A stretch of DNA of 64,000 nt, from assembly GCF_012933385.1 (NCBI RefSeq), contig NZ_JABBPN010000008.1, positions 1-64,000 on the forward strand. Direction: 5' to 3'. The notes below the pieces were generated by a model, which was not told where the DNA came from, did no database searches, and was given only the letters and a program-made list of their open reading frames with translations. The stretch's first letter is position 1. Every line of letters begins with the position of its first letter. Position numbers and translations under genes: made by a program. The stretch comes from Paenibacillus lemnae. GTDB taxonomy: Bacteria > Bacillota > Bacilli > Paenibacillales > Paenibacillaceae. Positions 26,479 through 35,656 of this stretch are shown here, in pieces.

Positions 26479-27978
26479 ATGTCAATGATCTTTCAAAATC
26501 TTAAAGCATCCATAGCAAGTGCTTCACCAGCGGGGGGGAAATTGTCTCAGAATGCAGCAGCAGCTCAAGGTGAGGGGGTGTTTGGAGAGGCCTTGGTGTA
26601 TCAAATGTCTCTCGCAGGTGACAAAATACCATCTCCTTTGACCGGTCTGACTGCGCTTCCTGGCATATCCTTGAACTCGTTGATCTTCGAAGGGAAAGGC
26701 ATTGAAGAGGGGAGTCAGAAAACAGAAGCCGCTGCCGGATTTCTCGGAGAACCAAAGGCAGTGACTGAGCCGGAATCAGAGTTGAAGCCAGATGGAGATG
26801 AGGACACAGTGTCAGCACTGCTGATGCTCTTAGATCAAATGCCTCAACTGGAGCGCATTCTTGAGGTGGATCCGTCACTTCTGGAGAAGCTTCAGCAATG
26901 GCTGTCTCAAGCCCAGTCCTTGCTGACGAAGCCGCCGGTCTTAGAACAAACTTTGGAAGCAGCGGAAGAATCAGCAGGTTCTTCAGTGGATGATGCAGCA
27001 CAGCAGCCGCTGCCCCCTCTGGCTCTGCATAAAGAAACGATTCGTTTTGCGGTGCAGGATGCCCTGGTTCAGATGACAGGCCTTGCTAAAGATCTGCAGG
27101 GTGCTGGAGTGCTGAAGCAGCAGCTTCATACTCTGACTCAATCTTTAGAGGTCATGACTGGATTAGCGGATGACGGACCGGCAGCGCGTGTAACGTCTGA
27201 ACCCGGAAAGGCTCAGGTTTTGTCAGGTGCAGTGTTTAACCAGTCGATGAAGCAGGAGCTCCAGGGAAGTCAATCTGCTATGAAACCAACGGCTGAAGTT
27301 TCGACACAGCAAACATCAAGAATACCTGCTACTTCAGCGGTTGTATCTCAAGTAACAGAGGCCCATTCCAATGATGAAGCCGCTGCAGTAAAAGGCAGTG
27401 TGCCGGAAGAAGAAACGACGTTAACGGCTGGACAGCTTGCCCTGCGGACTGCTGGAAGTGCACCGGTTAAAGCTGCTGCCGAAGCCGTGCCCGTGGGTCA
27501 ATTTGCCCGTGAAATGACGCAATTTACGGTCGGGAAACTGGAATTCATCAAGCATCAAGGTTTTTCGGAAGCCAGGATTTCTCTTTATCCTGAACATCTG
27601 GGACAGGTAGATATCAAAATCAGTATGCAGAACGGACAGATTGTGGCTCAGTTTATGACACATAATGCAGAAGCCCGTGAATTGCTGGAACAGCAGATGA
27701 CTCAGCTAAGATCAGCACTCCAAGGACAAGGACTTCAGGTTGAGAAGCTGGAGGTCACACAGAACAGTCAATCCCCTTCTTCCGCGTTCAATCCTCAGGA
27801 TGGAAAGCAATCAGGATCTGGACAGCAGCAGCCGGGCAAACGTTCAAGAGAAAAAGATACCGCTTCGGATGATGCTGTGATATCCGCTGAATTGTCTGAA
27901 GAATGGAAAGAATGGAATGCCGAAATAAAAGGTGTTGAATCCATGGATTCGCAAGGAAGCTTCACTGCTAAAGCCTAA
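26479..27978 (+). CDS. fliK: flagellar hook-length control protein FliK
   Basis: A 499-residue protein. The long, low-complexity Ala/Gln/Ser-rich N-terminal ruler part is followed by the FliK_C domain at about 365-430 (FSEARISLYPEHLGQVDIKI, ending LQGQGLQVEKLEV). It measures the hook and, through FlhB, switches export to filament. ATG 26479 lies 8 nt after AAGGAGGTGA; an upstream in-frame start overlapping the previous gene has no site. Confidence 0.93.
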   Translation: MSMIFQNLKASIASASPAGGKLSQNAAAAQGEGVFGEALVYQMSLAGDKIPSPLTGLTALPGISLNSLIFEGKGIEEGSQKTEAAAGFLGEPKAVTEPESELKPDGDEDTVSALLMLLDQMPQLERILEVDPSLLEKLQQWLSQAQSLLTKPPVLEQTLEAAEESAGSSVDDAAQQPLPPLALHKETIRFAVQDALVQMTGLAKDLQGAGVLKQQLHTLTQSLEVMTGLADDGPAARVTSEPGKAQVLSGAVFNQSMKQELQGSQSAMKPTAEVSTQQTSRIPATSAVVSQVTEAHSNDEAAAVKGSVPEEETTLTAGQLALRTAGSAPVKAAAEAVPVGQFAREMTQFTVGKLEFIKHQGFSEARISLYPEHLGQVDIKISMQNGQIVAQFMTHNAEARELLEQQMTQLRSALQGQGLQVEKLEVTQNSQSPSSAFNPQDGKQSGSGQQQPGKRSREKDTASDDAVISAELSEEWKEWNAEIKGVESMDSQGSFTAKA

Positions 27979-27998
27979 AACATGGAGGTGATTCAAAA

Positions 27999-28568
27999 AT
28001 GGCTTCAAATTACGTGACCAATACGGCCTGGCCCAATTATTCGCCTTCGAACATCAAAAAGGCAGGCTCGTCGGACGGACAGGTACTTGGCAAAGACCAG
28101 TTTCTCAGTATTTTGATTACCCAGCTTCGGTACCAGGATCCGATGCAGCCTATGCAGGACAAAGAGTTTATCGCTCAGATGGCTCAGTTCACCTCTCTGG
28201 AGCAGCTGATGAATATTTCAACTCAGCTGACAGAAATGCGGCAGTCTCTCGGAGCGGCATCCAGTCTGATTGGTCAAAAAGTCAGCTGGATTCAATCTGA
28301 TAGCAGTGGAAATTCTTCTGTGAAATCTGGTGTAGTGGACTCGATCCTGATTCGAGAGGGAATGCATTATGCCAGGATCGGCGCAGCTGAAGTTGCCCTG
28401 GATCAAATTGTCCAGATTGAGAAAGTTCCGGATCCAGTTTCCGAACCAGGCCTTAATGATGGAAGCGAGGGATTGCAGCTCACTGACCAGAAAGTGAATG
28501 AACCGCTGTCAGAACAGAACGAAGTCGATAATACTTCGGGTACAGACAGCGAAGGGTCAGAGATATGA
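27999..28568 (+). CDS. flgD: flagellar hook assembly scaffold FlgD
   Basis: A 189-residue protein. The N-terminal half holds the FlgD signature (LGKDQFLSILITQLRYQDPM followed by DKEFIAQMAQFTSLEQLMNI). The C-terminal half is short and acidic. It caps the growing hook. ATG follows GGAGGTGAT. Confidence 0.95.
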   Translation: MASNYVTNTAWPNYSPSNIKKAGSSDGQVLGKDQFLSILITQLRYQDPMQPMQDKEFIAQMAQFTSLEQLMNISTQLTEMRQSLGAASSLIGQKVSWIQSDSSGNSSVKSGVVDSILIREGMHYARIGAAEVALDQIVQIEKVPDPVSEPGLNDGSEGLQLTDQKVNEPLSEQNEVDNTSGTDSEGSEI

Positions 28569-28954
28569 GTGATCGTCTAACCATAGGTCAGCTCTACCCG
28601 GGAAGTATTCATCCTGCATCACTGAAGAAAGATCGGGCTGGATCTTCTGGGAGCACCGATGTTCCGACAGGCAAGTTCAAAGAAATGCTGGATTATAATC
28701 TGCTCAAATTCAGCAATCACGCAGCGAAGCGTTTAGAGCAGCGGGGGATTGAGCTTCACCGTGATCAGCTAGTAAAAATTAATTCAGCCGTTGACCAGGC
28801 TGCAGCAAAAGGAAGCAAAGAATCGTTGATTCTGCTTAAAGATATGGCACTCATCGTAAATATTCAGAACCGGACGGTCGTCACGGCAATGGATGGTAAA
28901 ACAATGAAGGACAATGTGTTCACCCAAATCGACAGCGCAGTAATTATTTCATAA
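28565..28954 (+). CDS. TIGR02530-type flagellar operon protein
   Basis: A 129-residue protein with FKEMLDYNLLKFSNHAAKRL near the middle and the LIVNIQNRTVVTAMDG closing part. These are features of the small conserved protein found between flgD and flgE in many Firmicutes. The ATGA overlap with flgD shows coupling. Its exact job is unknown to me; the position suggests hook assembly. Confidence 0.8.
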   Translation: MSDRLTIGQLYPGSIHPASLKKDRAGSSGSTDVPTGKFKEMLDYNLLKFSNHAAKRLEQRGIELHRDQLVKINSAVDQAAAKGSKESLILLKDMALIVNIQNRTVVTAMDGKTMKDNVFTQIDSAVIIS

Positions 28955-29030
28955 GAATGAAGCGGCTGGCCCGTAAGGAAGCCGATGACCGCTGATCGAC
29001 AGAAGCGGTTCACTAAGGAGGATAATAATT

Positions 29031-29843
29031 ATGTTGAGATCCATGTATTCGGGCGTTTCCGGTATGAGAGGCTTTCAGACCAAACTGGACGTGATTGGTA
29101 ATAACATTGCTAATGTCAATACGGTTGGATTCAAAGCAGGACGCGTAATGTTCAAAGATATTTTGAGCCAAACGGTATCGGGCGTTACAGCACCGGTAGA
29201 GGGTGAGCAAGGCGGTGTAAACGCAAAACAGGTTGGCTTGGGATCGACTATTGGATCCATTGACACGGTTCACACGCCGGGAAGTGCTCAGACGACCTAC
29301 AAACCGACAGATCTTCGCATCGATGGTGACGGATTTTTTATGGTCAAGATGACAGAAGATCAGGAAGTTCCTTTTCTGACTCGTGCAGGTGATTTCCATG
29401 TTGACGGCAACCGGCAGCTCGTTACTTCTGATGGCATGTTCGTTTGTGATGTTGGCGGTGCACCTATCGTTATTCCTGCAGAAGCAACAGGATTCTCCAT
29501 CGGGCTTGACGGTTCTATCTTGATTCAAGGCGGAGACGGAGACGTCGTTCAAATCGGGATCGCAAAAGTCGTTAATCCGGAAGGTCTGGAAAAAATCGGC
29601 GGAAACCTGTACCGTGTGACTCCGAATGCTCTGGGTGCTGATGTTGAACTTGAAGGACTGGCAGCCAATGATGCTGAAGCTGGCACAGGAGCGATTGTAG
29701 CCGGGCAGCTGGAAATGTCAAACGTAGATCTTACCGCTGAATTTACAGAGATGATTGTTGCTCAGCGTGGATTCCAGGCGAATTCCCGTATCATTACAAC
29801 TTCTGATGAGGTGCTTCAGGAAGTCGTGAATCTGAAACGTTAA
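29031..29843 (+). CDS. flgE: flagellar hook protein FlgE (short FlgE/FlgG type)
   Basis: A 270-residue protein beginning MLRSMYSGVSGMRGFQTKLD with NIANVNTVGFK, and ending in FTEMIVAQRGFQANSRIITT and VLQEVVNLKR. The length is near B. subtilis FlgE (264). The short form also resembles distal rod FlgG, so a FlgG label is possible; its position after flgD favours hook. AAGGAGG stands before the ATG. A G/C hairpin follows. Confidence 0.9.
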   Translation: MLRSMYSGVSGMRGFQTKLDVIGNNIANVNTVGFKAGRVMFKDILSQTVSGVTAPVEGEQGGVNAKQVGLGSTIGSIDTVHTPGSAQTTYKPTDLRIDGDGFFMVKMTEDQEVPFLTRAGDFHVDGNRQLVTSDGMFVCDVGGAPIVIPAEATGFSIGLDGSILIQGGDGDVVQIGIAKVVNPEGLEKIGGNLYRVTPNALGADVELEGLAANDAEAGTGAIVAGQLEMSNVDLTAEFTEMIVAQRGFQANSRIITTSDEVLQEVVNLKR

Positions 29844-29859
29844 CGTTAAAGAGTGACTT

Positions 29860-29877
29860 GGGGGGGCAGGTCCCCCC
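29860..29877 (+). promoter_or_regulatory. G6/C6 hairpin between flgE and swrD
   Basis: G6 (29861-29866) pairs with C6 (29872-29877) around CAGGT. There is no T-run, so it is more likely an mRNA stability or processing signal than a terminator. It would separate the hook gene, needed in many copies, from the following ones. Confidence 0.5.
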
Positions 29878-29898
29878 TCTCATAGAAGGAGGCTTTCC

Positions 29899-30126
29899 AT
29901 GATCCCGGTTACAAGATTAAACGGTTCACAGATGTGGCTGAATGCTCTTCTGATCGAAATGGTTGAAGAGACGCCGGACACCTATATAACTTTGACTACC
30001 GGCAAAAGATTGATCGTACTGGAAAAGGCAGCGGATGTTGTTCAATCTATCCGTTCTTACCATCACGAGGTAGGTATACATCAAGCAACTATTAAAGTGC
30101 AGCAGCAGACGGAGGAACCTTCATGA
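29899..30126 (+). CDS. swrD: FlbD family protein SwrD (YlzI)
   Basis: A 75-residue protein with the FlbD pattern MIPVTRLNGSQMWLNALLIE, then a short beta-rich core (ITLTTGKRLIVLEKAADVV). In B. subtilis SwrD raises motor power for swarming. It lies between flgE and fliL as there. Its stop overlaps the fliL start (ATGA). Confidence 0.9.
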   Translation: MIPVTRLNGSQMWLNALLIEMVEETPDTYITLTTGKRLIVLEKAADVVQSIRSYHHEVGIHQATIKVQQQTEEPS

Positions 30127-30584
30127 AAAAGATGCTTCCCTGGCTCATAACGATTTTGTTATCGATCACGATGATCGTAGTGGCCGTTTTTCTGCTCTCC
30201 GACAAACTGCTGGGCAGTGATGATAAGAATGTGGTTTCAGCGAAGCAAGAGGAGCCCGTTAAGTCCGCAGATGAAATTGTCGAAGTGACTTCAGAAATAT
30301 TAGATATCACGACCAATATGTCTGATCCTGAATACATTGTGAAAATCAGCTTTGCCTTTCAGCTGAACGACAAGAAGGCTAAAGAAGATTTTGACAAGAT
30401 CAAAGAAATAAAGATTAAACCGATTATTATCAAGACCCTTATGGATACAAAGCCGGACAGCCTGAAAGATTCCAAAGGTGTTGAACAGCTATCCAATCAG
30501 CTTATGGAGCAAATCAATAAAAGTATCAACCATGGAACTGTGACACAGGTGGGTGTCACGAACAAATTGGTTACCGGCATCTAA
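30123..30584 (+). CDS. fliL: flagellar basal body-associated protein FliL
   Basis: A 153-residue single-pass protein with TM at about 8-27 (LITILLSIT MIVVAVFLLS), followed by an extracellular domain of stomatin-like fold (YIVKISFAFQLNDKKA). It supports stator function. The order swrD-fliL-fliM is conserved. Confidence 0.93.
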   Translation: MKKMLPWLITILLSITMIVVAVFLLSDKLLGSDDKNVVSAKQEEPVKSADEIVEVTSEILDITTNMSDPEYIVKISFAFQLNDKKAKEDFDKIKEIKIKPIIIKTLMDTKPDSLKDSKGVEQLSNQLMEQINKSINHGTVTQVGVTNKLVTGI

Positions 30585-30621
30585 ACCAATGTATAGGCTG
30601 CAGGATAAGGGGGTGAGATAA

Positions 30622-31620
30622 TTGGTAGATGTATTATCGCAAAATGAGATTGATGCGCTCCTGGCTGCTCTCTCCTCTGGGGAAATGGATGCGGATGAAT
30701 TGAAAAAGGAAGACACGCAGAAAAAAGTCCGGTCCTACGATTTCAAAAGAGCTGTACGTTTTTCTAAAGATCATATTCGGAGCCTTACGCGGATTCATGA
30801 GAATTTTGCAAGATACCTGACAACCTATTTCTCAGCACAGCTAAGAACTTTCGTTCAAATAAGTGTCGTTCAGGTAGAGCAGCTGCCTTATGATGAATTC
30901 ATTCGTTCGATTCCGAAGATGACCGTATTGAATATTTTTGAAGCGGAGCCGCTGGTGGGGCGAATGGTGCTGGAAGTTCATCCGAATATTGCGTATGCGA
31001 TGCTGGATCGTCTCTTAGGAGGTACGGGAAGCACGCCATCCAAAATCGTCTCCATGACTGAAATTGAAACCATTATTATGGAGCGTATATTTAGCAGGGC
31101 ATTTGAAAGCCTTCAGGAAGCGTGGAAAACGGTCATGGATATTTCTCCTAGACTGGAAGCGCTGGAAACCAATCCACAGTTTATGCAGATCGTTTCTCCG
31201 AATGAAACAATTGCTCTGATTTCGTTAAGCACCAAAATCGGAGATACCACGGGAATGATCAACCTCTGTATTCCTCATGTGGTTCTGGAGCCGATCATGT
31301 CGAAGCTATCTGTTCATCAATGGTTCACTTCAGAGAAAAAGGCTAGAGACCCGGAAGAAATGGATGCACTGAAAGCACGAGTCAGCAAAGCTAAGCTGCC
31401 GATTATCGCTGAACTGGGTGAGTCCCAGATCACCATTTCTGAATTTCTGGGATTAAGTACGGGCGATGTCATCACACTTAATAAACCCGTCCACGACGGC
31501 CTTTCCATTAAAGTGGGGGACAAGCTGAAGTTTGTCGGCAGTCCAGGGACGTTAAAGGACCGGATCGCAGTGCAGATCGATGAAATCGTCAGTGAAGGAG
31601 ATGAAGATATTGACGAGTAA
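30622..31620 (+). CDS. fliM: flagellar motor switch protein FliM
   Basis: A 332-residue switch protein. The N-terminal LSQNEIDALLAAL peptide binds phosphorylated CheY, the middle CheC-like domain has the GGTGSTPSK loop, and the C-terminal SpoA domain (ISEFLGLSTGDVITLNKPV) binds FliY. The start is TTG 30622 after GGGGGTGA. Confidence 0.97.
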   Translation: MVDVLSQNEIDALLAALSSGEMDADELKKEDTQKKVRSYDFKRAVRFSKDHIRSLTRIHENFARYLTTYFSAQLRTFVQISVVQVEQLPYDEFIRSIPKMTVLNIFEAEPLVGRMVLEVHPNIAYAMLDRLLGGTGSTPSKIVSMTEIETIIMERIFSRAFESLQEAWKTVMDISPRLEALETNPQFMQIVSPNETIALISLSTKIGDTTGMINLCIPHVVLEPIMSKLSVHQWFTSEKKARDPEEMDALKARVSKAKLPIIAELGESQITISEFLGLSTGDVITLNKPVHDGLSIKVGDKLKFVGSPGTLKDRIAVQIDEIVSEGDEDIDE

Positions 31621-32866
31621 AGATTATTTATCTCAAGAAGAGATTGACGCCCTGCTTCAACAGTCCGGTATGGCGTCATCCTCCTCATCCTCGTCCCCGC
31701 AAAGTGTGGATGACGTATTAACTCCGCTGGAGCAGGATGCGCTTGGTGAGATTGGAAATATAACATTTGGCAGTGCGGCTACAGCACTTTCCACGCTTCT
31801 TGGTAAAAAAGTGGATATTACAACACCTCAGGTGTCCATCATCAGCAGGGAGCAGTTTGAGGAAGAGTTCCCGAAACCCCATGTAGCGGTTCACGTTACG
31901 TATGTAGATGGTTTTGAAGGAATTAATTCACTTGTGATCAAAACGCGTGATGCACAAATCATTGCAGATCTCATGCTTGGGGGTGAGGGGGCACCTAAGG
32001 ATGAAGAGTTAAATGAAATCCACATTAGTGCGGTTCAAGAAGCAATGAATCAAATGATGGGCTCTTCAGCGACAAGTATGTCTACTATATTCAATCGTTT
32101 TGTCAATATATCTCCTCCAGGCATTGATATTCTGAATATGTCAAGCGGAGATGGGATCAGCAAGCTTCCTGAAGATGAAATCATGATTAAAATCTCATTT
32201 CGCCTGATTATTGGGGATTTGATTGATTCATCCATCATGCAGCTGCTGCCCATTGAGTTTGCCAAGGATATGGTTCACACCTTGATTAATGGGACTGAAG
32301 AGGAACCCGCTCCGGCAGTTGAAGCTCCACAAGCATCCACTCCTCCGGCACAGCAGCCTGTTTCCCAGCCGCAGACACCTCCAGCGCAGCCCCAGATGCC
32401 GCCACAAGGGTCTCCAGCGGACACGGGTTATGGTTATCAAGGAGGAGTGACGGGTGGGGAGATGCCTGGTCAGATGCCTTACGGGCAGCCGCAAATGCCA
32501 TATCCACAAGGGCCGCAGCACTACGGCGGAATGCCAAATCGGAATGTGAATGTACAACCTGTGCAGTTTGCAAACTTGCAAAATGCTCCATACAACCAGG
32601 TAGATGAAAACAATCTGAACTTACTGATGGACATTCCTCTTAAAGTCACCGTAGAATTAGGTAGGACCCAGAAGCAAATTAAGGATATCCTGGAAATGTC
32701 CCAAGGCTCGATTATTGAATTGGACAAGCTTGCCGGCGAGCCAGTAGACATCCTGGTGAATCATAAGCTGATCGCCAAGGGCGAGGTTGTCGTGATCGAT
32801 GAGAACTTTGGCGTTCGGGTAACGGATATCGTAAGTCAATGGGACCGAATACAAAAATTACAATAG
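31610..32866 (+). CDS. fliY: flagellar switch protein and CheY-P phosphatase FliY (FliN fusion)
   Basis: 418 residues. An N-terminal CheY-binding peptide (LSQEEIDALL) is followed by a CheC-like phosphatase domain with two active-site helices (EIGNITFGSAATALS and EAMNQMMGSSATSMS). A Pro/Gln/Met-rich linker at about 230-325 leads to a C-terminal FliN/SpoA domain (KVTVELGRTQKQIKDILEMS). It removes phosphate from CheY-P at the switch and completes the C ring. TTG 31610 lies 10 nt after AAGGAG inside the end of fliM, so the two are coupled. Confidence 0.94.
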   Translation: MTSKDYLSQEEIDALLQQSGMASSSSSSSPQSVDDVLTPLEQDALGEIGNITFGSAATALSTLLGKKVDITTPQVSIISREQFEEEFPKPHVAVHVTYVDGFEGINSLVIKTRDAQIIADLMLGGEGAPKDEELNEIHISAVQEAMNQMMGSSATSMSTIFNRFVNISPPGIDILNMSSGDGISKLPEDEIMIKISFRLIIGDLIDSSIMQLLPIEFAKDMVHTLINGTEEEPAPAVEAPQASTPPAQQPVSQPQTPPAQPQMPPQGSPADTGYGYQGGVTGGEMPGQMPYGQPQMPYPQGPQHYGGMPNRNVNVQPVQFANLQNAPYNQVDENNLNLLMDIPLKVTVELGRTQKQIKDILEMSQGSIIELDKLAGEPVDILVNHKLIAKGEVVVIDENFGVRVTDIVSQWDRIQKLQ

Positions 32867-32893
32867 CACACATTTAGGGAGGATTTTTAATTA

Positions 32894-33259
32894 ATGGCTA
32901 ACCGAATTCTGATTGTTGACGACGCTGCATTTATGAGAATGATGATCCGTGATATTTTGACCAAGAACGGATTTGAGGTTGTAGGAGAGGCGCAGGACGG
33001 CGCACAGGCGATCGAGAAATTCAAGGAACTTCGTCCGGATTTGATCACGATGGATATTACAATGCCTGAAATGGATGGTATTGCTGCACTGAAAGAGATC
33101 AAGAAAAGCGATCCGAATGCAAAAGTAATTATGTGTTCCGCTATGGGCCAGCAGGCCATGGTTATCGATGCGATCCAAGCTGGTGCTAAAGATTTTATCG
33201 TAAAACCGTTCCAGTCTGACCGTGTTATTGAAGCGATCAATAAGACTCTTGGCGTGTAA
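32894..33259 (+). CDS. cheY: chemotaxis response regulator CheY
   Basis: A 121-residue single receiver domain: acidic pocket DD at 9-10, phosphorylated D54 (ITMDITMPEMDG), Thr/Ser switch in MCSAMGQ and Lys in IVKPF. CheA phosphorylates it; CheY-P then binds FliM and FliY. ATG follows GGGAGGA. Confidence 0.97.
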   Translation: MANRILIVDDAAFMRMMIRDILTKNGFEVVGEAQDGAQAIEKFKELRPDLITMDITMPEMDGIAALKEIKKSDPNAKVIMCSAMGQQAMVIDAIQAGAKDFIVKPFQSDRVIEAINKTLGV

Positions 33260-33272
33260 GGCAGTATAAGAC

Positions 33273-33788
33273 ATGCTTGCAGCATCCGAAGTAACCCGGC
33301 CGGATACATCAGGCTTTTATTTACAGTTGTTTTATGTGTTTGTTGTTCTGGCGATCATCGTTTCTGTCATTATTTTGTTAATTCGTTTTCTGGGCCGGAA
33401 GAATCAGAGCTGGATGCGAGGCCGTTCCATCCGCACATTGGGCGCCTTGGGTGTGGGACCGAACAAATCGGTCCAGCTCATTGAAGTAGGAGACAATATC
33501 TATCTGATCGGAGTCGGTGAAGATCTCTCACTGCTGGACAAAATCACCGACCCCGATGAGGTGATTCGATTGAAAGCAGCCATACAACAAGAGCAGAATC
33601 CGACGGGGACGCTGCCGCCGTTTATCAGTAATCTTACGGCTAAATTTCGCAAGAATCAGCCCCCGGAGGATATTGAACTTGAAGATACTTCTTCTTTCCA
33701 TGAAGTATTTGAATCCAAGCTGCGCAGCGTACCGAACCGAAAACAAAAGGTAGAAGAATTGCTGCGGGAGGATCAAAAGGATTCATGA
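33273..33788 (+). CDS. fliZ: flagellar export protein FliO (FliZ of Bacillus)
   Basis: 171 residues. A TM at about 16-37 (LFYVFVVLAIIVSVIILLIRF) is followed by the FliO core GRSIRTLGALGVGPNKSVQLIEVGDNIYLIGVGEDLSLL, here read as two adjoining pieces, and a charged tail. It helps FliP assemble. The ribosome site is weak, so coupling to upstream translation is likely. Its stop overlaps fliP. Confidence 0.88.
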   Translation: MLAASEVTRPDTSGFYLQLFYVFVVLAIIVSVIILLIRFLGRKNQSWMRGRSIRTLGALGVGPNKSVQLIEVGDNIYLIGVGEDLSLLDKITDPDEVIRLKAAIQQEQNPTGTLPPFISNLTAKFRKNQPPEDIELEDTSSFHEVFESKLRSVPNRKQKVEELLREDQKDS

Positions 33789-34537
33789 CTAAAAGACTAG
33801 CTTTGTTGATTACACTGATCTTGCTGGCCGGAGCGGCTTGGACCTCACCGATCTCGGCAGATCCTATACCGAACATTGACATTCAGATCGGGAATAACGG
33901 GGAGGAACCGGGGACGAGTGCAATATCCCTGATTCTGCTGATTACTATTCTTAGTGTGGCGCCTGCCATTCTTGTTCTGATGACAAGCTTTACCCGGATC
34001 GTCATCGTCCTCGGTTTCGTCAGAACATCACTGGGGACTCAGATGACACCGCCCAACCAGGTGTTGATTGGATTGGCATTATTCTTGACCCTGTTCGTAA
34101 TGGCTCCCACACTCTCGACAATGAATGAGGAGGCACTCCAGCCCTATCTTCAAGGCGAAATTACGCAGAGTGAGGCGCTGGAAAAAGCACAGGATCCAAT
34201 CAAGCAGTTTATGTTTTCACATACCCGGGAAAAAGATCTGCTGCTGTTTATGAAATATACGGGCCAAGAGAAGCCTGAAACCTTTGAGGATATACCGCTT
34301 ACCGTTCTGGTGCCGGCATTTGCGATCAGCGAACTGAAGACCGGATTTCAGATGGGATTTATGATTTTCATCCCGTTTCTCGTTATTGATATTGTCGTAG
34401 CAAGTGTGTTGATGGCCATGGGAATGATGATGCTTCCGCCGGTCATGATCTCGCTGCCGTTCAAAATATTGCTGTTTGTACTGGTTGACGGGTGGTACTT
34501 GGTCGTGAAGTCCTTGTTGATGAGCTTCAACCCTTAG
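33785..34537 (+). CDS. fliP: flagellar export gate protein FliP
   Basis: A 250-residue protein with a signal peptide (LALLITLILLAGAAWTSPIS) and about four helices. Conserved features are LTSFTRIVIVLGFVR-like MTSFTRIVIVLGFVRTSLGT and PLTVLVPAFAISELKTGFQ. Five FliP with FliQ and FliR form the export channel. It overlaps fliZ. Confidence 0.97.
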   Translation: MTKRLALLITLILLAGAAWTSPISADPIPNIDIQIGNNGEEPGTSAISLILLITILSVAPAILVLMTSFTRIVIVLGFVRTSLGTQMTPPNQVLIGLALFLTLFVMAPTLSTMNEEALQPYLQGEITQSEALEKAQDPIKQFMFSHTREKDLLLFMKYTGQEKPETFEDIPLTVLVPAFAISELKTGFQMGFMIFIPFLVIDIVVASVLMAMGMMMLPPVMISLPFKILLFVLVDGWYLVVKSLLMSFNP

Positions 34538-34566
34538 CGACAGGAATATAATCAGGAGGACTGCTC

Positions 34567-34836
34567 GTGAGTGCAGAGTTTATAATCGGTTTGGCCGGTC
34601 AGGCTGTATATATTGTTCTGAAGGTTAGTGCTCCCATGCTGGTCTTGGCTTTGGCAGCTGGTTTGGCAATCAGTATTTTCCAAGCGACTACTCAGATTCA
34701 GGAGCAGACCTTGGCTTTTGTTCCAAAAATCATTGTTGTCTTGCTGGCACTTCTGCTGTTTGGTCCCTGGATATTGACCACACTGGTCGACTTTACATTT
34801 GGGATACTGGACAATCTCTACAAATATATCGGATAG
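34567..34836 (+). CDS. fliQ: flagellar export gate protein FliQ
   Basis: An 89-residue protein with two membrane helices (VYIVLKVSAPMLVLALAAGL and IIVVLLALLLFGPWIL) and the ATTQIQEQTLAFVPK loop of the family. GTG start with AGGAGGA upstream. Confidence 0.96.
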   Translation: MSAEFIIGLAGQAVYIVLKVSAPMLVLALAAGLAISIFQATTQIQEQTLAFVPKIIVVLLALLLFGPWILTTLVDFTFGILDNLYKYIG

Positions 34837-34841
34837 GCTGA

Positions 34842-35636
34842 ATGTCCATGGAATGGTTGGAGCAAAGTGTTCCTGTCTTTATGCTTATGTTTTGTCGAAT
34901 TACATCATTTTTTGTGGTAGCGCCCATCTATTCATCAAGGACGGTGCCGCTGACGTATAAGGTCGGTTTGTCTTTTATTATTACGCTTTTGGTTTATCTA
35001 ACTTTCGGTCTAACAACAGCAATCAATGACAATATGTTTTACATTCTCCTGGTCGTACAGGAAGTATTAATTGGCTTGCTTTTGGGATTTACGGCTTATC
35101 TGATGCTGGCTGCAGTGCAAACGGCCGGTGCATTGATTGATATACAGATCGGCTTCGCCATGGCCAATGTGATTGACCCATTTTCAGGTGTCTCATCTCC
35201 TTTGATCGGCAACTTTAAATACATGGCTGCCCTGCTAGTCTTTTTAAGCATGAACGGTCACCATTACCTGCTGGATGCCATCATGTACAGCTATGAATGG
35301 GTACCGGTAACGGGGAATGTGTTCACTAGATTTGAAGATGGCAGCACATCCGACTTTTTAATTACAACGTTTGCGTATTCGTTTGTTCTGGCTCTGCAGA
35401 TGGCAGCCCCTATCGTGGTAGCTTTGTTCTTAACCGATATCGGTTTAGGATTTCTTGCCAGAACCGCTCCGCAGTTTAACGTGTTTGTCATCGGGATTAT
35501 TATGAAGATTCTGGTTGGTCTAGCGATGCTGATTCTATTGATGCCTGGACTGGTGACGCTGTTTGATCATCTGTTTGACAAGCTGTTCAGGGCACTGCAG
35601 GAACTGCTGGGAGTACTGGGTCAAAGACCAGCGTAA
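34842..35636 (+). CDS. fliR: flagellar export gate protein FliR
   Basis: A 264-residue integral membrane protein with IDIQIGFAMANVIDPFSGVS and DIGLGFLARTAPQFNVFVIG, both diagnostic of FliR. It completes the FliPQR channel. The ATG at 34842 or the one at 34848 may be used; neither has a strong site, so it is probably coupled to fliQ. Confidence 0.95.
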   Translation: MSMEWLEQSVPVFMLMFCRITSFFVVAPIYSSRTVPLTYKVGLSFIITLLVYLTFGLTTAINDNMFYILLVVQEVLIGLLLGFTAYLMLAAVQTAGALIDIQIGFAMANVIDPFSGVSSPLIGNFKYMAALLVFLSMNGHHYLLDAIMYSYEWVPVTGNVFTRFEDGSTSDFLITTFAYSFVLALQMAAPIVVALFLTDIGLGFLARTAPQFNVFVIGIIMKILVGLAMLILLMPGLVTLFDHLFDKLFRALQELLGVLGQRPA

Positions 35637-35656
35637 CGTACATGGGGAGTGAGAAC

